Under the pieces are notes generated by a model, which searched no databases, was not told where the DNA came from, and saw nothing but the letters and a program-made list of their open reading frames with translations. This document shows, piece by piece, positions 52,208-61,335 of a stretch of 64,000 nt of DNA. Each line of letters begins with the position of its first letter. Position 1 is the stretch's first letter. The DNA lies in NCBI RefSeq assembly GCF_001513955.1, contig NZ_KQ948145.1, forward strand, positions 1 to 64,000, given 5' to 3'. The position numbers were made by a program, and so were the translations under genes. The stretch is from Streptomyces pseudovenezuelae (GTDB taxonomy: Bacteria; Actinomycetota; Actinomycetes; Streptomycetales; Streptomycetaceae).

Positions 52208-52648
52208 ATGCTGACGCGAATCGACCACATCGGGATCGCCTGTTTCGACCTCGACAAGACCGTCGAGTTCTACCGGGCCACGTACGGCTTCGAGGTGTTC
52301 CACTCCGAGGTCAACGAGGAGCAGGGCGTGCGCGAGGCCATGCTCAAGATCAACGAGACCTCCGACGGCGGCGCCTCCTACCTGCAGCTTCTGGAGCCGA
52401 CCCGCCCCGACTCGACCGTCGCCAAGTGGCTGGACAAAAACGGCGAGGGTGTCCACCACATCGCTTTCGGTACGGCGGATGTCGACCAGGACGCCGCGGA
52501 CATCAAGGACAGGGGCGTACGCGTCCTGTACGAGGAGCCGCGACGCGGCTCCATGGGGTCACGGATCACCTTCCTGCACCCGAAGGATTGTCATGGCGTA
52601 CTGACAGAACTGGTCACTTCGGCGCCTGTTGAGTCACCTGAGCACTGA
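52208..52648 (+). CDS. mce: Methylmalonyl-CoA epimerase
   Basis: 146-residue vicinal-oxygen-chelate protein: MLTRIDHIGIACFDLDKTVE (His7 metal ligand), GASYLQLLEPTRPDS (Gln and Glu), GVHHIAFGTADVD and HPKDCHGVLTELV (final ligand Glu). It racemises methylmalonyl-CoA between mutase and propionyl-CoA carboxylase. Divergent from the thiolase gene with a 148-bp gap. Confidence 0.94.
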   Translation: MLTRIDHIGIACFDLDKTVEFYRATYGFEVFHSEVNEEQGVREAMLKINETSDGGASYLQLLEPTRPDSTVAKWLDKNGEGVHHIAFGTADVDQDAADIKDRGVRVLYEEPRRGSMGSRITFLHPKDCHGVLTELVTSAPVESPEH

Positions 52649-52707
52649 CCCTCGTACATATGGGCCGGTAGGGTTGGGGGCGGTCGCCCCCGGAAGGGTG
52701 GTGGCCC

Positions 52708-52882
52708 GGTCCTGGCGTCAGAGGTGGCGCCTGCCGTGCAACGTCTGGCACGCACGCTCGCCGCGTTGCCGAAAGGCCCTAGTAGCTCCGCTGCGAGGAC
52801 CTTCCGGCGCCTTGCGATCGCACGCACCGTACGCCGCACGGCCCGCCCTTCGGGCGGACGACGCCACCTCTGCGCCAGGACC
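52708..52882. repeat. 175-bp element with 21-bp terminal inverted repeats
   Basis: The left end GGTCCTGGCGTCAGAGGTGG (52708-52727, then CG) and the right end (52862-52882) are reverse complements apart from one extra T. The interior is also partly self-complementary, with a CCGCCC-TTC-GGGCGG hairpin near 52841-52855. There is no reading frame. It could be a miniature inverted-repeat element or a folded RNA between mce and scy. Confidence 0.7.
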
Positions 52883-53029
52883 ACCGGGGTCCGGGTTTCG
52901 GGGGACGAGCGACGGGCAGCAGCCCATGCTCCGTCGTTGATCTGACACCATTCCCCGGGGGCCCCGTTCGGCGGATGGACGGGGCTCGTTCGGAGAGACT
53001 TGCGACCAGGGGACGGATGGGACCGCGCA

Positions 53030-56000
53030 GTGCGGGGCTACGAACGCCAGGAGCGAGAGCCGGCGGCTGACGTCGACCACCTCTCTCGGTTCGAGGCCGA
53101 GATGGATCGGCTGAAGACCGAGCGGGAAAAGGCGATCCAGCACGCCGAGGACCTCGGCTACCAGGTCGAGGTGCTGCGCGCCAAGTTGCACGAGGCGCGG
53201 CGCACCCTCATGTCCCGGCCCGAATTCGGCGGCGGTGACATCGGCTACCAGGCCGAGCAGTTGCTGCGGAACGCGCAGATCCAGGCCGACCAGTTGCGTC
53301 AGGACGCCGAGCGCGAACTGAGCCAGGTCCGCGCCCAGACCCAGCGCATCCTCCAGGAGCACGCCGAGCAGGCCGCGCGTCTGCAGGCGGAGCTGCACCA
53401 GGAGGCCGTCACCCGCCGCCAGCAGCTCGACCAGGAGCTGGCGGAGCGCCGGCAGACCGTCGAGTCGCACGTCAACGAGAACGTGGCGTGGGCCGAGCAG
53501 CTGCGTGCCCGCAGCGAGTCGCAGGCCCGACGGCTCCTGGAGGAGTCCCGCGCCGAGGCCGAGCAGGCCATGGCGGCCGCGCGTGCCGAGGCCGAGCGGG
53601 TCACCACCGAGGCCCGGCAGCGGCTCACCGCCGACGCCGAGGCGGCCCGCGCGGAGGCCGAGCAGCTGCTGCGCCGCGCCCGCGCGGACGCCGAGCGGCT
53701 TCTGGAGAGCGCCTCCACCCAGGCGCAGGAGGCCACCGACCACGCCGAGCAGCTGCGCACCTCCACCGCGACCGAGTCGGACAGCGCCCGCCGCCAGGCC
53801 ACCGAGCTGAGCCGGGCCGCCGAGCAGCGGATGGCGGAGGCCGAGGAGGCGCTGCGCAAGGCGCAGGCCGAGGCCGAGAAGGTGCTCACCGAGGCCAAGT
53901 CCGCCGCCGAGAAGACGCTCGCGAGCGCGGAGTCGGCCAACGAACAGCGCACCCGTACGGCCAAGGAGCAGGTCGCCCGGCTGGTCACCGAGGCCAGCGA
54001 GGAGGCCGAGGCCACCAAGGCCAGCGCGGAGCAGATCGTCGCCGACGCCCGCGCCGAGGCCGAGAAGATCGTCACCGAGGCCGCCGAGAAGGCCCGCACG
54101 CTCACCGCCGAGGAGAGCGCGACCCAGCTGTCCAAGGCGGCCAAGACCGCCGAGGACGTCCTCAACAAGGCGCAGGAGGATGCGCAGCGGACCACCAAGG
54201 CCGCCGCGGAGGAGGCCGAGCGGATCCGTCGTGAGGCGGAGACCGAGGCGGACCGGCTGCGCGCCGAGGCGCACGACATCGCCGAGCAGCTCAAGGGCTC
54301 CGCGAAGGACGACACCAAGGAGTACCGGGCCAAGACGGTCGAGCTCCAGGAGGAGGCCCGCCGGCTGCGCGGCGAGGCCGAGCAGCTGCGCGCAGACGCG
54401 GTCGCCGAGGGCGAGAAGATCCGTGCGGAGGCCCGCAAGGAGGCCGTCCAGCAGATCGAGGAGGCGGCCAAGACCGCCGAGGAGCTGCTCTCCAAGGCCA
54501 AGGCGGACGCCGACGAGCTGCGCCAGAGCGCGACCACGGACAGCGAGAAGGTCCGCACCGAGGCCATCGAGCGCGCCACGACGCTGCGCCGGCAGGCCGA
54601 GGAAACCCTGGAGCGCACCCGCAACGAGGCCGAGCGGCAGCGCGCCGAGGCCGTCGAACTGTCCGAGGAGATCACGGCCGCCGCCGAGCGTGCCGCCGGT
54701 GAACTGCGCGAGGAGACCGAGCGGGCCATAGAGGCACGCCGTGCCGAGGCCGCCGAGGAACTGACCCGGCTGCACACCGAGGCCGAGGAGCGTCTGGCCA
54801 CCGCCGAGCAGGCCCTGACCGAGGCCCGTGAGGAGGCCGCGCGGATCCGCCGCGAGGCCGGCGAGGAGACCGAGCGGCTGCGCTCCGAGGCCGCCGAGCG
54901 GATCCGCACCCTCCAGCAGCAGGCCGAGGCGGAGGCCGACCGGCTGCGCTCCGAGGCCGCGTCCGACGCGTCCGCCTCCCGCGCCGAGGGCGAGGCCGTC
55001 GCCGTACGGCTGCGTTCCGAGGCCGCCGCCGAGGCGGAGCGACTGAAGACCGAGGCCCAGGACACCGCGGACCGGGTCCGGGCGGAGGCGCAGACCGCCG
55101 CCGAGCGGATCGCCACCGAGGCGTCCGAGACGCTGGCCGCCGCCCAGGAGGAGGCCAACCGGCGCCGCCGCGAGGCCGAGGAGTACCTCGGCTCGGCCCG
55201 CCAGGAGGCCGACCAGGAGCGTGAGCGGGCCCGCGAGCAGAGCGAGGAACTGCTGGCCTCGGCCCGTAACCGGGTCGAGGAGGCGCAGGCCGAGGCCGTA
55301 CGGCTGGTCGAGGAGGCCGACCGGCGCGCCGGCGAGATGGTGTCGGCCGCCGAGCAGCACGCCCAGCAGGTGCGGGACTCGGTCGCCGGGCTGCACGAGC
55401 AGGCGCAGGAGGAGATCACCGGGCTGCGCAGCGCCGCCGAGCACGTGGCGGAGCGCACCCGGCGCGAGGCCCAGGAGGAGGCCGACCGGGTCCGCTCGGA
55501 CGCCTACTCCGAGCGGGAGCGGGCCAGCGAGGACGCGGCCCGTATCCGGCGCGAGGCCGCCGAGGAGACGGACGCCGCCAAGTCCCTCGCCGAGCGCACC
55601 GTCTCGGAGGCGATCGCGGAGGCGGAGCGGCTGCGTTCGGAGGCGTCCGAGCACGCCCAGCGGGCCCGTACCGAGGCCTCGGACGCCATCGCCCAGGCCG
55701 ACCAGGACGCCTCCCGCACCCGGGCGGAGGCCCGCGAGGACGCCAACCGCATCCGCTCGGACGCGGCGCGGCAGGCCGACACCCTCATCACCGAGGCGCG
55801 CAGCGAGGCCGAGCGGCTCACCGAGGAGACCATCACCGACACCGACCGGCTGCGCACGGAGACGGTCGCCGAGGCGGAGCGCGTACGGGCCGAATCGGTC
55901 GCCCAGGCCGAGCAGTTGATCGGCGAGGCCAGCGGCGACGCGGAGCGGCTGCGGGCCGAGGCCGCCGACACCGTCGGGCAGGCGCAGCGGCACGCGGAGC

Positions 56001-56908
56001 GGATCCGCAGCGAGGCCGAGCGGGTCAGGGCGGACGCGGCGGCCGCGGCCGAGGAACTGGTCAACTCCGCGCGCTCGGAGGCCGACCGCACCCTCGACGA
56101 GGCCCGCAAGGAAGCCAACAAGCGGCGTTCCGAGGCGGCCGAGCAGGTCGACACGCTCATCACGGAGACCGCCGCGGAGGCGGACAAGCTGCTCACCGAG
56201 GCGCAGCAGCAGGCGCTCAAGACGACCGCGGACGCGGAGGCGCAGGCCGACACCATGGTGGGCGCGGCCCGCAAGGAGGCCGACCGGCTGGTGTCCGAGG
56301 CCACGGTCGAGGGCAACGCCCGTGTGGAGAAGGCCCGTACGGACGCGGACGAGCTGCTCGTCGGTGCCCGCCGGGACGCCACCGCCATAAGGGAGCGCGC
56401 GGAGGAGCTGCGCGACCGGATCACGGGCGAGATCGAGGCGCTGCACGAGCGGGCCCGCCGTGAGGCCGCGGAGACCATGAAGTCGACCGGCGACCGCTGC
56501 GACGCGCTCATCAAGGCCTCGGAGGAGCAGCTCGCCAAGGCGCAGGCGAAGGCCAAGGAGCTGGTCTCGGAGGCCAATTCGGAGGCCGGCAAGGTGCGTA
56601 TCGCCGCGGTCAAGAAGGCCGAGGGGCTCCTCAAGGAGGCCGAGCAGAAGAAGGCCACCCTGGTCCGGGAGGCCGAGGAGCTCAAGGCCGAGGCGATCCG
56701 CGAGGCGAAGCGCACGGTCGAGGAGGGCAAGCGCGAGCTGGAGGTCCTCGTCCGCCGCCGCGAGGACATCAACACCGAGATCTCCCGTGTCCAGGACGTC
56801 CTGGAGGCGTTGGAATCCTTCGAGGCCCCCTCGGGGGCCAAGGACGGCGGCGTCAAGGCGGGCGCCACGGTCGGCGCCCCTCGTTCGGGTAAGCCGTCGG
56901 ACAGCTGA
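53030..56908 (+). CDS. scy: Scy, giant coiled-coil scaffold of the hyphal tip
   Basis: 1292 residues, almost entirely long coiled coil built from hendecad/heptad repeats rich in RxEAExxRxxAE. The start MRGYERQEREPAADVDHLSR leads into a first segment (about 20-65) resembling DivIVA-type coils. Scy of S. coelicolor organises the tip-organising centre with DivIVA and FilP and controls polar growth and septation. The GTG 53030 is preferred, with GGATGGGA upstream; TTG 53000 is in frame. The C-terminus (ALESFEAPSGAKDGGVKAGA) is disordered. Followed by filP. Confidence 0.92.
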   Translation: MRGYERQEREPAADVDHLSRFEAEMDRLKTEREKAIQHAEDLGYQVEVLRAKLHEARRTLMSRPEFGGGDIGYQAEQLLRNAQIQADQLRQDAERELSQVRAQTQRILQEHAEQAARLQAELHQEAVTRRQQLDQELAERRQTVESHVNENVAWAEQLRARSESQARRLLEESRAEAEQAMAAARAEAERVTTEARQRLTADAEAARAEAEQLLRRARADAERLLESASTQAQEATDHAEQLRTSTATESDSARRQATELSRAAEQRMAEAEEALRKAQAEAEKVLTEAKSAAEKTLASAESANEQRTRTAKEQVARLVTEASEEAEATKASAEQIVADARAEAEKIVTEAAEKARTLTAEESATQLSKAAKTAEDVLNKAQEDAQRTTKAAAEEAERIRREAETEADRLRAEAHDIAEQLKGSAKDDTKEYRAKTVELQEEARRLRGEAEQLRADAVAEGEKIRAEARKEAVQQIEEAAKTAEELLSKAKADADELRQSATTDSEKVRTEAIERATTLRRQAEETLERTRNEAERQRAEAVELSEEITAAAERAAGELREETERAIEARRAEAAEELTRLHTEAEERLATAEQALTEAREEAARIRREAGEETERLRSEAAERIRTLQQQAEAEADRLRSEAASDASASRAEGEAVAVRLRSEAAAEAERLKTEAQDTADRVRAEAQTAAERIATEASETLAAAQEEANRRRREAEEYLGSARQEADQERERAREQSEELLASARNRVEEAQAEAVRLVEEADRRAGEMVSAAEQHAQQVRDSVAGLHEQAQEEITGLRSAAEHVAERTRREAQEEADRVRSDAYSERERASEDAARIRREAAEETDAAKSLAERTVSEAIAEAERLRSEASEHAQRARTEASDAIAQADQDASRTRAEAREDANRIRSDAARQADTLITEARSEAERLTEETITDTDRLRTETVAEAERVRAESVAQAEQLIGEASGDAERLRAEAADTVGQAQRHAERIRSEAERVRADAAAAAEELVNSARSEADRTLDEARKEANKRRSEAAEQVDTLITETAAEADKLLTEAQQQALKTTADAEAQADTMVGAARKEADRLVSEATVEGNARVEKARTDADELLVGARRDATAIRERAEELRDRITGEIEALHERARREAAETMKSTGDRCDALIKASEEQLAKAQAKAKELVSEANSEAGKVRIAAVKKAEGLLKEAEQKKATLVREAEELKAEAIREAKRTVEEGKRELEVLVRRREDINTEISRVQDVLEALESFEAPSGAKDGGVKAGATVGAPRSGKPSDS

Positions 56909-57091
56909 CCGACTGGTCGGAATCCGGTGCCGTCTGGGGCCTTTGACCAAGTTTTTGGCAAGCCGTCCGAGGGTTAGCCACTCAAAAGGGGTGTCATTCT
57001 CCAGATCAAACACGTATCCGCTCGATGACACACCGCTTCGGCCCCTAGGATTCCCCCTATCACCTCACCGGTCTCATTTGACAGGAACCCC
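56909..57091 (+). promoter_or_regulatory. scy-filP gap with CCAA/TTGG hairpin and probable filP promoter
   Basis: 183 bp, lower GC than the genes. ACCAAGTTTTTGGCAA (56946-56961) forms a short CCAA/TTGG hairpin that may end scy transcription. Downstream sequence around 57000-57060 (AGATCAAACACGTATCCGCT) is A/T-rich enough to hold a filP promoter. I cannot name the sigma factor. Confidence 0.45.
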
Positions 57092-58027
57092 ATGAGCGAC
57101 ACTTCCCCCTACGGCTTCGAGCTTGTGCGGCGTGGGTACGACCGCGCTCAGGTGGACGAACGGATCTCCAAGCTCGTCTCCGACCGTGACAGCGCTCTCT
57201 CCCGCATCACCGCCCTGGAAAAGCGCATCGAGGAGCTCCACCTCGAGACGCAGAACGCCCAGGCTCAGGTAAGCGACGCCGAGCCGTCGTACGCCGGCCT
57301 CGGCGCGCGTGTCGAGAAGATCCTCCGCCTCGCCGAGGAGGAGGCCAAGGACCTGCGCGAGGAGGCCCGTCGCGCGGCCGAGCAGCACCGCGAACTCGCC
57401 GAGTCGGCGGCCCAGCAGGTCCGCAACGACGCAGAATCGTTCGCTGCGGAGCGCAAGTCCAAGGCCGAGGACGAGGGCGTCCGGATCGTCGAGAAGGCCA
57501 AGAGCGACTCCTCTCAGCTCCGGCAGGAGGCGCAGAAGGACGCGCAGCAGAAGCGTGAGGAGGCGGACGCCCTCTTCGAGGAGACCCGCGCCAAGGCCGC
57601 GCAGGCCGCCGCCGACTTCGAGACGAACCTCGCCAAGCGCCGGGAGCAGTCCGAGCGCGACCTGGCCTCGCGTCAGCAGAAGGCCGAGAAGCGTCTCGCG
57701 GAGATCGAGCACCGCGCGGAGCAGCTGCGCCTGGAGGCCGAGAAGCTGCGCACCGACGCCGAGCGCCGCGCCCGCCAGACGGTGGAGACCGCGCAGCGCC
57801 AGGCCGAGGACATCGTGGCCGACGCCAACGCCAAGGCCGACCGCATCCGTTCGGAATCCGAGCGCGAGCTCGCGGCCCTGACGAACCGTCGCGACTCGAT
57901 CAACGCCCAGCTGACGAACGTCCGCGAGATGCTCGCCACGCTCACGGGCGCCGCGGTGGCCGCCGCCGGCTCCCCGGCCGACGACGAGCCGATCTCCCGT
58001 GGGGTTCCGGCCCAGCAGTCCCGGTAA
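57092..58027 (+). CDS. filP: FilP, intermediate-filament-like coiled-coil protein
   Basis: 311 residues. An N-terminal DivIVA-like region (SPYGFELVRRGYDRAQVDER, then short coil ALEKRIEELHLETQNAQ), a rod of coiled coil from about residue 65 to 285 (EEAKDLREEARRAAEQHREL and similar), and a Gly/Ala/Pro tail. FilP forms filaments that give hyphae stiffness and binds DivIVA and Scy. ATG 57092 has AGGAA upstream. Length matches the S. coelicolor protein. Confidence 0.95.
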   Translation: MSDTSPYGFELVRRGYDRAQVDERISKLVSDRDSALSRITALEKRIEELHLETQNAQAQVSDAEPSYAGLGARVEKILRLAEEEAKDLREEARRAAEQHRELAESAAQQVRNDAESFAAERKSKAEDEGVRIVEKAKSDSSQLRQEAQKDAQQKREEADALFEETRAKAAQAAADFETNLAKRREQSERDLASRQQKAEKRLAEIEHRAEQLRLEAEKLRTDAERRARQTVETAQRQAEDIVADANAKADRIRSESERELAALTNRRDSINAQLTNVREMLATLTGAAVAAAGSPADDEPISRGVPAQQSR

Positions 58028-58047
58028 CACCGCCTGACGGCACCAAG

Positions 58048-58080
58048 GGCCCGCACCTTCTCCCCCGACAGGTGCGGGCC
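58048..58080 (+). terminator. Terminator after filP
   Basis: GGCCCGCACCT (58048-58058) pairs exactly with 58070-58080 across an 11-nt loop, 20 nt after the filP stop, followed by TTCGG. Confidence 0.75.
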
Positions 58081-58187
58081 TTCGGCGTGTCCGGGGCCGG
58101 CGGGGTCCGGGGACGGGGCTGTGCCTTCCCGCGCTGGGCGGCTTGCACATTTTTGCCTTTCTCGTCGGTATCCGTTTGCCCGCACGA

Positions 58188-58217
58188 TTGGCATCTGCCG
58201 GACCCCACCCCTAGCGT
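58188..58217 (+). promoter_or_regulatory. Probable leaderless promoter of the first ABC operon
   Basis: TTGGCA (58188-58193), an 18-bp spacer and TAGCGT (58212-58217) would start transcription at or beside the ATG at 58225. No ribosome site precedes that ATG, consistent with a leaderless mRNA. Confidence 0.55.
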
Positions 58218-58224
58218 GGTCCGC

Positions 58225-59193
58225 ATGATCGAGCTAGCGGGGCTGACGAAGCGGTACGGCGAGAAGGTGGCGGTCAACAACCTGACCTTCACCGTCAGAC
58301 CGGGCATCGTCACGGGCTTCCTCGGTCCCAACGGCGCCGGCAAGTCGACCACCATGCGCATGATGCTGGGCCTGGACCGGCCCACCGCCGGGGACGTCCG
58401 CATCGACGGCAAGCACTACGACCAGCTCAAGGACCCGCTCACGTACATCGGCGCCCTGCTGGACGCCAAGGCCATGCACGGCGGGCGCAGCGCCTTCAAC
58501 CACCTGCTGTGCCTCGCGCAGAGCAACGGCATCCCGCGCAAGCGGGTGGACGAGGTCCTCGACACGGTCGGCCTGACGGCGGTCGCGAGGAAGAAGGCCA
58601 AGGGCTTCTCGCTCGGGATGGGCCAGCGGCTCGGCATCGCGGGCGCGTTGCTCGGCGATCCGCGGATCCTGATGTTCGACGAGCCGGTCAACGGGCTCGA
58701 CCCCGAGGGCATCCACTGGATCCGCAACCTGATGAAGTCCCTTGCCGCGCAGGGCCGTACGGTCTTCGTCTCCTCCCATCTCATGAGCGAGATGGCGCTG
58801 ACCGCCGACCACCTCGTCGTCATCGGCCAGGGCCGGCTGCTCGCCGACACCTCCATGGCCGACTTCATCGCGCAGAACTCGCGGTCCTACGTCCGTATCC
58901 GCACCCCGCAGCGCGAGCGGCTGCTCGATGTGCTGCACACGGCCGGGGTCACCGTCGTGGAGACCGGCAACGGCACGCTGGAGGTCGACGGCAGCAAGTC
59001 CGAGTACATCGGTGAGCTGGCCGCCCAGCACCAGATCGTGCTGCACGAGCTGAGCCCCCAACAGGCCTCCCTGGAGGAGGCGTTCATGCAGCTGACCGCG
59101 GAGTCGGTCGAGTACCACGCCCACAGCGACACACCCGTCGACGCACCGCTGCCGCCCCAGCAGCAGTGGGGCGCCGACTGGAAGGGGAACTGA
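58225..59193 (+). CDS. ABC transporter ATP-binding protein, copy 1
   Basis: 322 residues. Walker A GPNGAGKSTT, signature LGMGQRLGIAGAL, Walker B ILMFDEPVNGLDPEG, and switch His in SSHLMSEMA. An extra C-terminal domain (about 215-322) ends in a Pro/Gln tail. It pairs with the permease 2 nt downstream as an exporter-like or stress-response (ABC-2 type) system. Unknown substrate. Paralogue of the ATPase at 60079. Confidence 0.93.
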   Translation: MIELAGLTKRYGEKVAVNNLTFTVRPGIVTGFLGPNGAGKSTTMRMMLGLDRPTAGDVRIDGKHYDQLKDPLTYIGALLDAKAMHGGRSAFNHLLCLAQSNGIPRKRVDEVLDTVGLTAVARKKAKGFSLGMGQRLGIAGALLGDPRILMFDEPVNGLDPEGIHWIRNLMKSLAAQGRTVFVSSHLMSEMALTADHLVVIGQGRLLADTSMADFIAQNSRSYVRIRTPQRERLLDVLHTAGVTVVETGNGTLEVDGSKSEYIGELAAQHQIVLHELSPQQASLEEAFMQLTAESVEYHAHSDTPVDAPLPPQQQWGADWKGN

Positions 59194-59195
59194 CC

Positions 59196-59966
59196 ATGGC
59201 GGCGACCCAGGTCATCCGCTCCGAGTGGACCAAGATCCGGTCGGTGGCCTCCACGGTGTGGACGCTCTCCCTCGCCGTGGTCGTCACCATCGGGCTCGGC
59301 ATCCTGATCTCGGCCCTGTCGAAGAACGAGTTCGACAACATGAGCCGCGAGGACAAGCTCTCCTTCGACCCGACCTTCATCAGCTTCGCCGGGATGAGCC
59401 TCGGGCAGCTCGCGATGATCGTGTTCGGGGTGCTCGTCGTCTCGAACGAGTACAGCACCGGCATGATCCGCACCTCGCTGGCCGCGGTGCCGCAGCGCGC
59501 CACCTTCCTGGTCAGCAAGATCGCGGTCGCCACCGGGCTCTCGCTGGCCGTGGGTCTCGTCACCAGCTTCGTCACCTTCTTCCTCGGGCAGGCGATGCTC
59601 GGCTCGCACGGGGCGGAGATCGGTGACACGGGGGTGCTGCGCGCGGTCATCGGCGGCGGCCTCTACATGACCCTCATCGCGATGTTCTCGATGGGCGTCG
59701 CCGCGATGCTGCGCTCACCGATGCTGTCGCTGGGCATCCTGATGCCGTTCTTCTTCCTGATCTCCAACATCCTGGGCAATGTCTCGGCGACGAAGAAGAT
59801 CGGCCGGTTCCTGCCCGACCAGGCCGGCAGCAGGATCATGCAGGTGGTCACCCCGATCGACGACGACACTCCCTACGGCCCCTGGGGCGGGCTCGGGATC
59901 ATGGCGCTGTGGGTGGCGGCGGCGCTGATCGGCGGCTATGTCCTGTTGAAGAAGCGGGACGCGTGA
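59196..59966 (+). CDS. ABC-2 type permease, copy 1
   Basis: 256 residues, six helices (WTLSLAVVVTIGLGILISAL, GMSLGQLAMIVFGVLVVSNE, AVGLVTSFVTFFLGQAML, MTLIAMFSMGVAAMLRSPML, and two more), with the motif EYSTGMIRTSLAAVPQR common to bacitracin-type or ABC-2 permeases. Two nt separate it from the ATPase. Ends VLLKKRDA. Confidence 0.9.
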   Translation: MAATQVIRSEWTKIRSVASTVWTLSLAVVVTIGLGILISALSKNEFDNMSREDKLSFDPTFISFAGMSLGQLAMIVFGVLVVSNEYSTGMIRTSLAAVPQRATFLVSKIAVATGLSLAVGLVTSFVTFFLGQAMLGSHGAEIGDTGVLRAVIGGGLYMTLIAMFSMGVAAMLRSPMLSLGILMPFFFLISNILGNVSATKKIGRFLPDQAGSRIMQVVTPIDDDTPYGPWGGLGIMALWVAAALIGGYVLLKKRDA

Positions 59967-60078
59967 CGTGGGAAGCCTTTGCTTTCATTTGAGCGGAACC
60001 GTCAGCGCCCGGATAAGCTCCTAACCCTTACGGGGGGCGTGCGCCCCGCTGTCCTGAACCTTGCGATGGGTGCGGAGC

Positions 60079-61335
60079 ATGATCGAGGCAGTCGGCCTGA
60101 CCAAGCGCTACGGCGACAAGACCGCTGTGTACAACCTTTCCTTCCAGGTGCGTCCCGGTACCGTCACCGGCTTCCTGGGCCCCAACGGCTCGGGCAAGTC
60201 GACGACCATGCGGATGATCCTCGGGCTGGACAACCCCACGTCGGGGCAGGTGACGATCGGCGGCTACCCGTATCGCAGGCTGCCCAACGCGGCCCGGCAG
60301 GTCGGTGCGCTGATCGACGCCAAGGCCGTGCACGGCGGGCGGGCGGCCCGTAACCACCTGCTGTGCCTGGCCCAGCTGTCCGGGATCCCGGCCCGCCGGG
60401 TGGACGAGGTGCTGGGCGTGGTCGGTCTCCAGGACGTGGCCAGGAAGCGTTCCAAGGGGTTCTCGCTCGGCATGGGCCAGCGGCTCGGGATCGCGGCCGC
60501 GCTGCTCGGCGATCCGCAGGTGCTGCTCTTCGACGAGCCGGTCAACGGGCTCGACCCCGAGGGCATCCTGTGGGTGCGCAACCTGATGAAGGCGCTGGCG
60601 GCGGAGGGCCGTACGGTCTTCGTCTCCTCCCACCTGATGAGCGAGATGGCGCTGACCGCGGACCATCTCATCGTCATCGGGCGCGGGCAGCTGCTCGCCG
60701 ACATGAGCATCCAGGACTTCATCGCCGCGAACTCCGCGGGCTTCGCGCGCGTGCGCACGCCCGACACCGAGCCCCAGCTGCGCGAGAAGCTGTCGGCCGC
60801 GATCACCGAGGCGGGCGGGCACGTCCTGCCGGAGCAGGACGGCGCGCTGCGGGTGACCGGGCTGCCCCTCCCCCGCATCAGCGACATCGCGCACGACACG
60901 GACGTACGCCTGTGGGAGCTGTCGCCGCACCAGGCCTCGCTGGAGGAGGCCTACATGCGGATGACGCAGGGCGCGGTGGACTACCGCTCGACCACCGACC
61001 AGAAGGCGGGGCTGATGCAGCCCCTCCCGCCGGGCGCGCAGCCCCCCATGCCGGTCCCGGGCCAGGGCCAGCCGGGCTGGTACGCCCCGCCGCCGCCCCA
61101 GCCGGGCGGGCAGCCCTTCGCGGGCGCGCAGCCGTCCCCGTACGGCGGCCCCGGCGCGGCCGCGCCCAATCCGTACGCCCAGGCGAGCCCCGCGGCCCCC
61201 CAGGGCGCCCCCCAGCCCCTGGCGCAGGCTCCCGCGCCCGCGCCGCTGCAGGCGCCGCCCGTGGCCGCCCCCGCACCGACCGCCGCCCCCGCCCCGCAGG
61301 CATCCACCCCGACCGAGCCCGAGGACGCCCGATGA
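60079..61335 (+). CDS. ABC transporter ATP-binding protein, copy 2, with Pro-rich tail
   Basis: 418 residues. Walker A GPNGSGKSTT, signature LGMGQRLGIAAALLG, Walker B VLLFDEPVNGLDPEG, HLMSEMALTAD. The ATPase part is highly similar to copy 1 (KRYGDKTAVYNLSF against KRYGEKVAVNNLTF). Residues beyond about 310 are a Pro/Ala/Gln/Tyr tail (QPGWYAPPPPQPGG, NPYAQASPAAP), absent from copy 1. ATG 60079 has GGAG close by. The stop overlaps the permease start as ATGA. Confidence 0.93.
   Translation: MIEAVGLTKRYGDKTAVYNLSFQVRPGTVTGFLGPNGSGKSTTMRMILGLDNPTSGQVTIGGYPYRRLPNAARQVGALIDAKAVHGGRAARNHLLCLAQLSGIPARRVDEVLGVVGLQDVARKRSKGFSLGMGQRLGIAAALLGDPQVLLFDEPVNGLDPEGILWVRNLMKALAAEGRTVFVSSHLMSEMALTADHLIVIGRGQLLADMSIQDFIAANSAGFARVRTPDTEPQLREKLSAAITEAGGHVLPEQDGALRVTGLPLPRISDIAHDTDVRLWELSPHQASLEEAYMRMTQGAVDYRSTTDQKAGLMQPLPPGAQPPMPVPGQGQPGWYAPPPPQPGGQPFAGAQPSPYGGPGAAAPNPYAQASPAAPQGAPQPLAQAPAPAPLQAPPVAAPAPTAAPAPQASTPTEPEDAR

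Noticed and set aside
52718..57031. 1437-codon open frame on the minus strand opposite scy
   Set aside because: It mirrors the repetitive, GC-biased codons of scy, reads as Leu/Gly/Arg low complexity and has no ribosome site or homology. It is a shadow.
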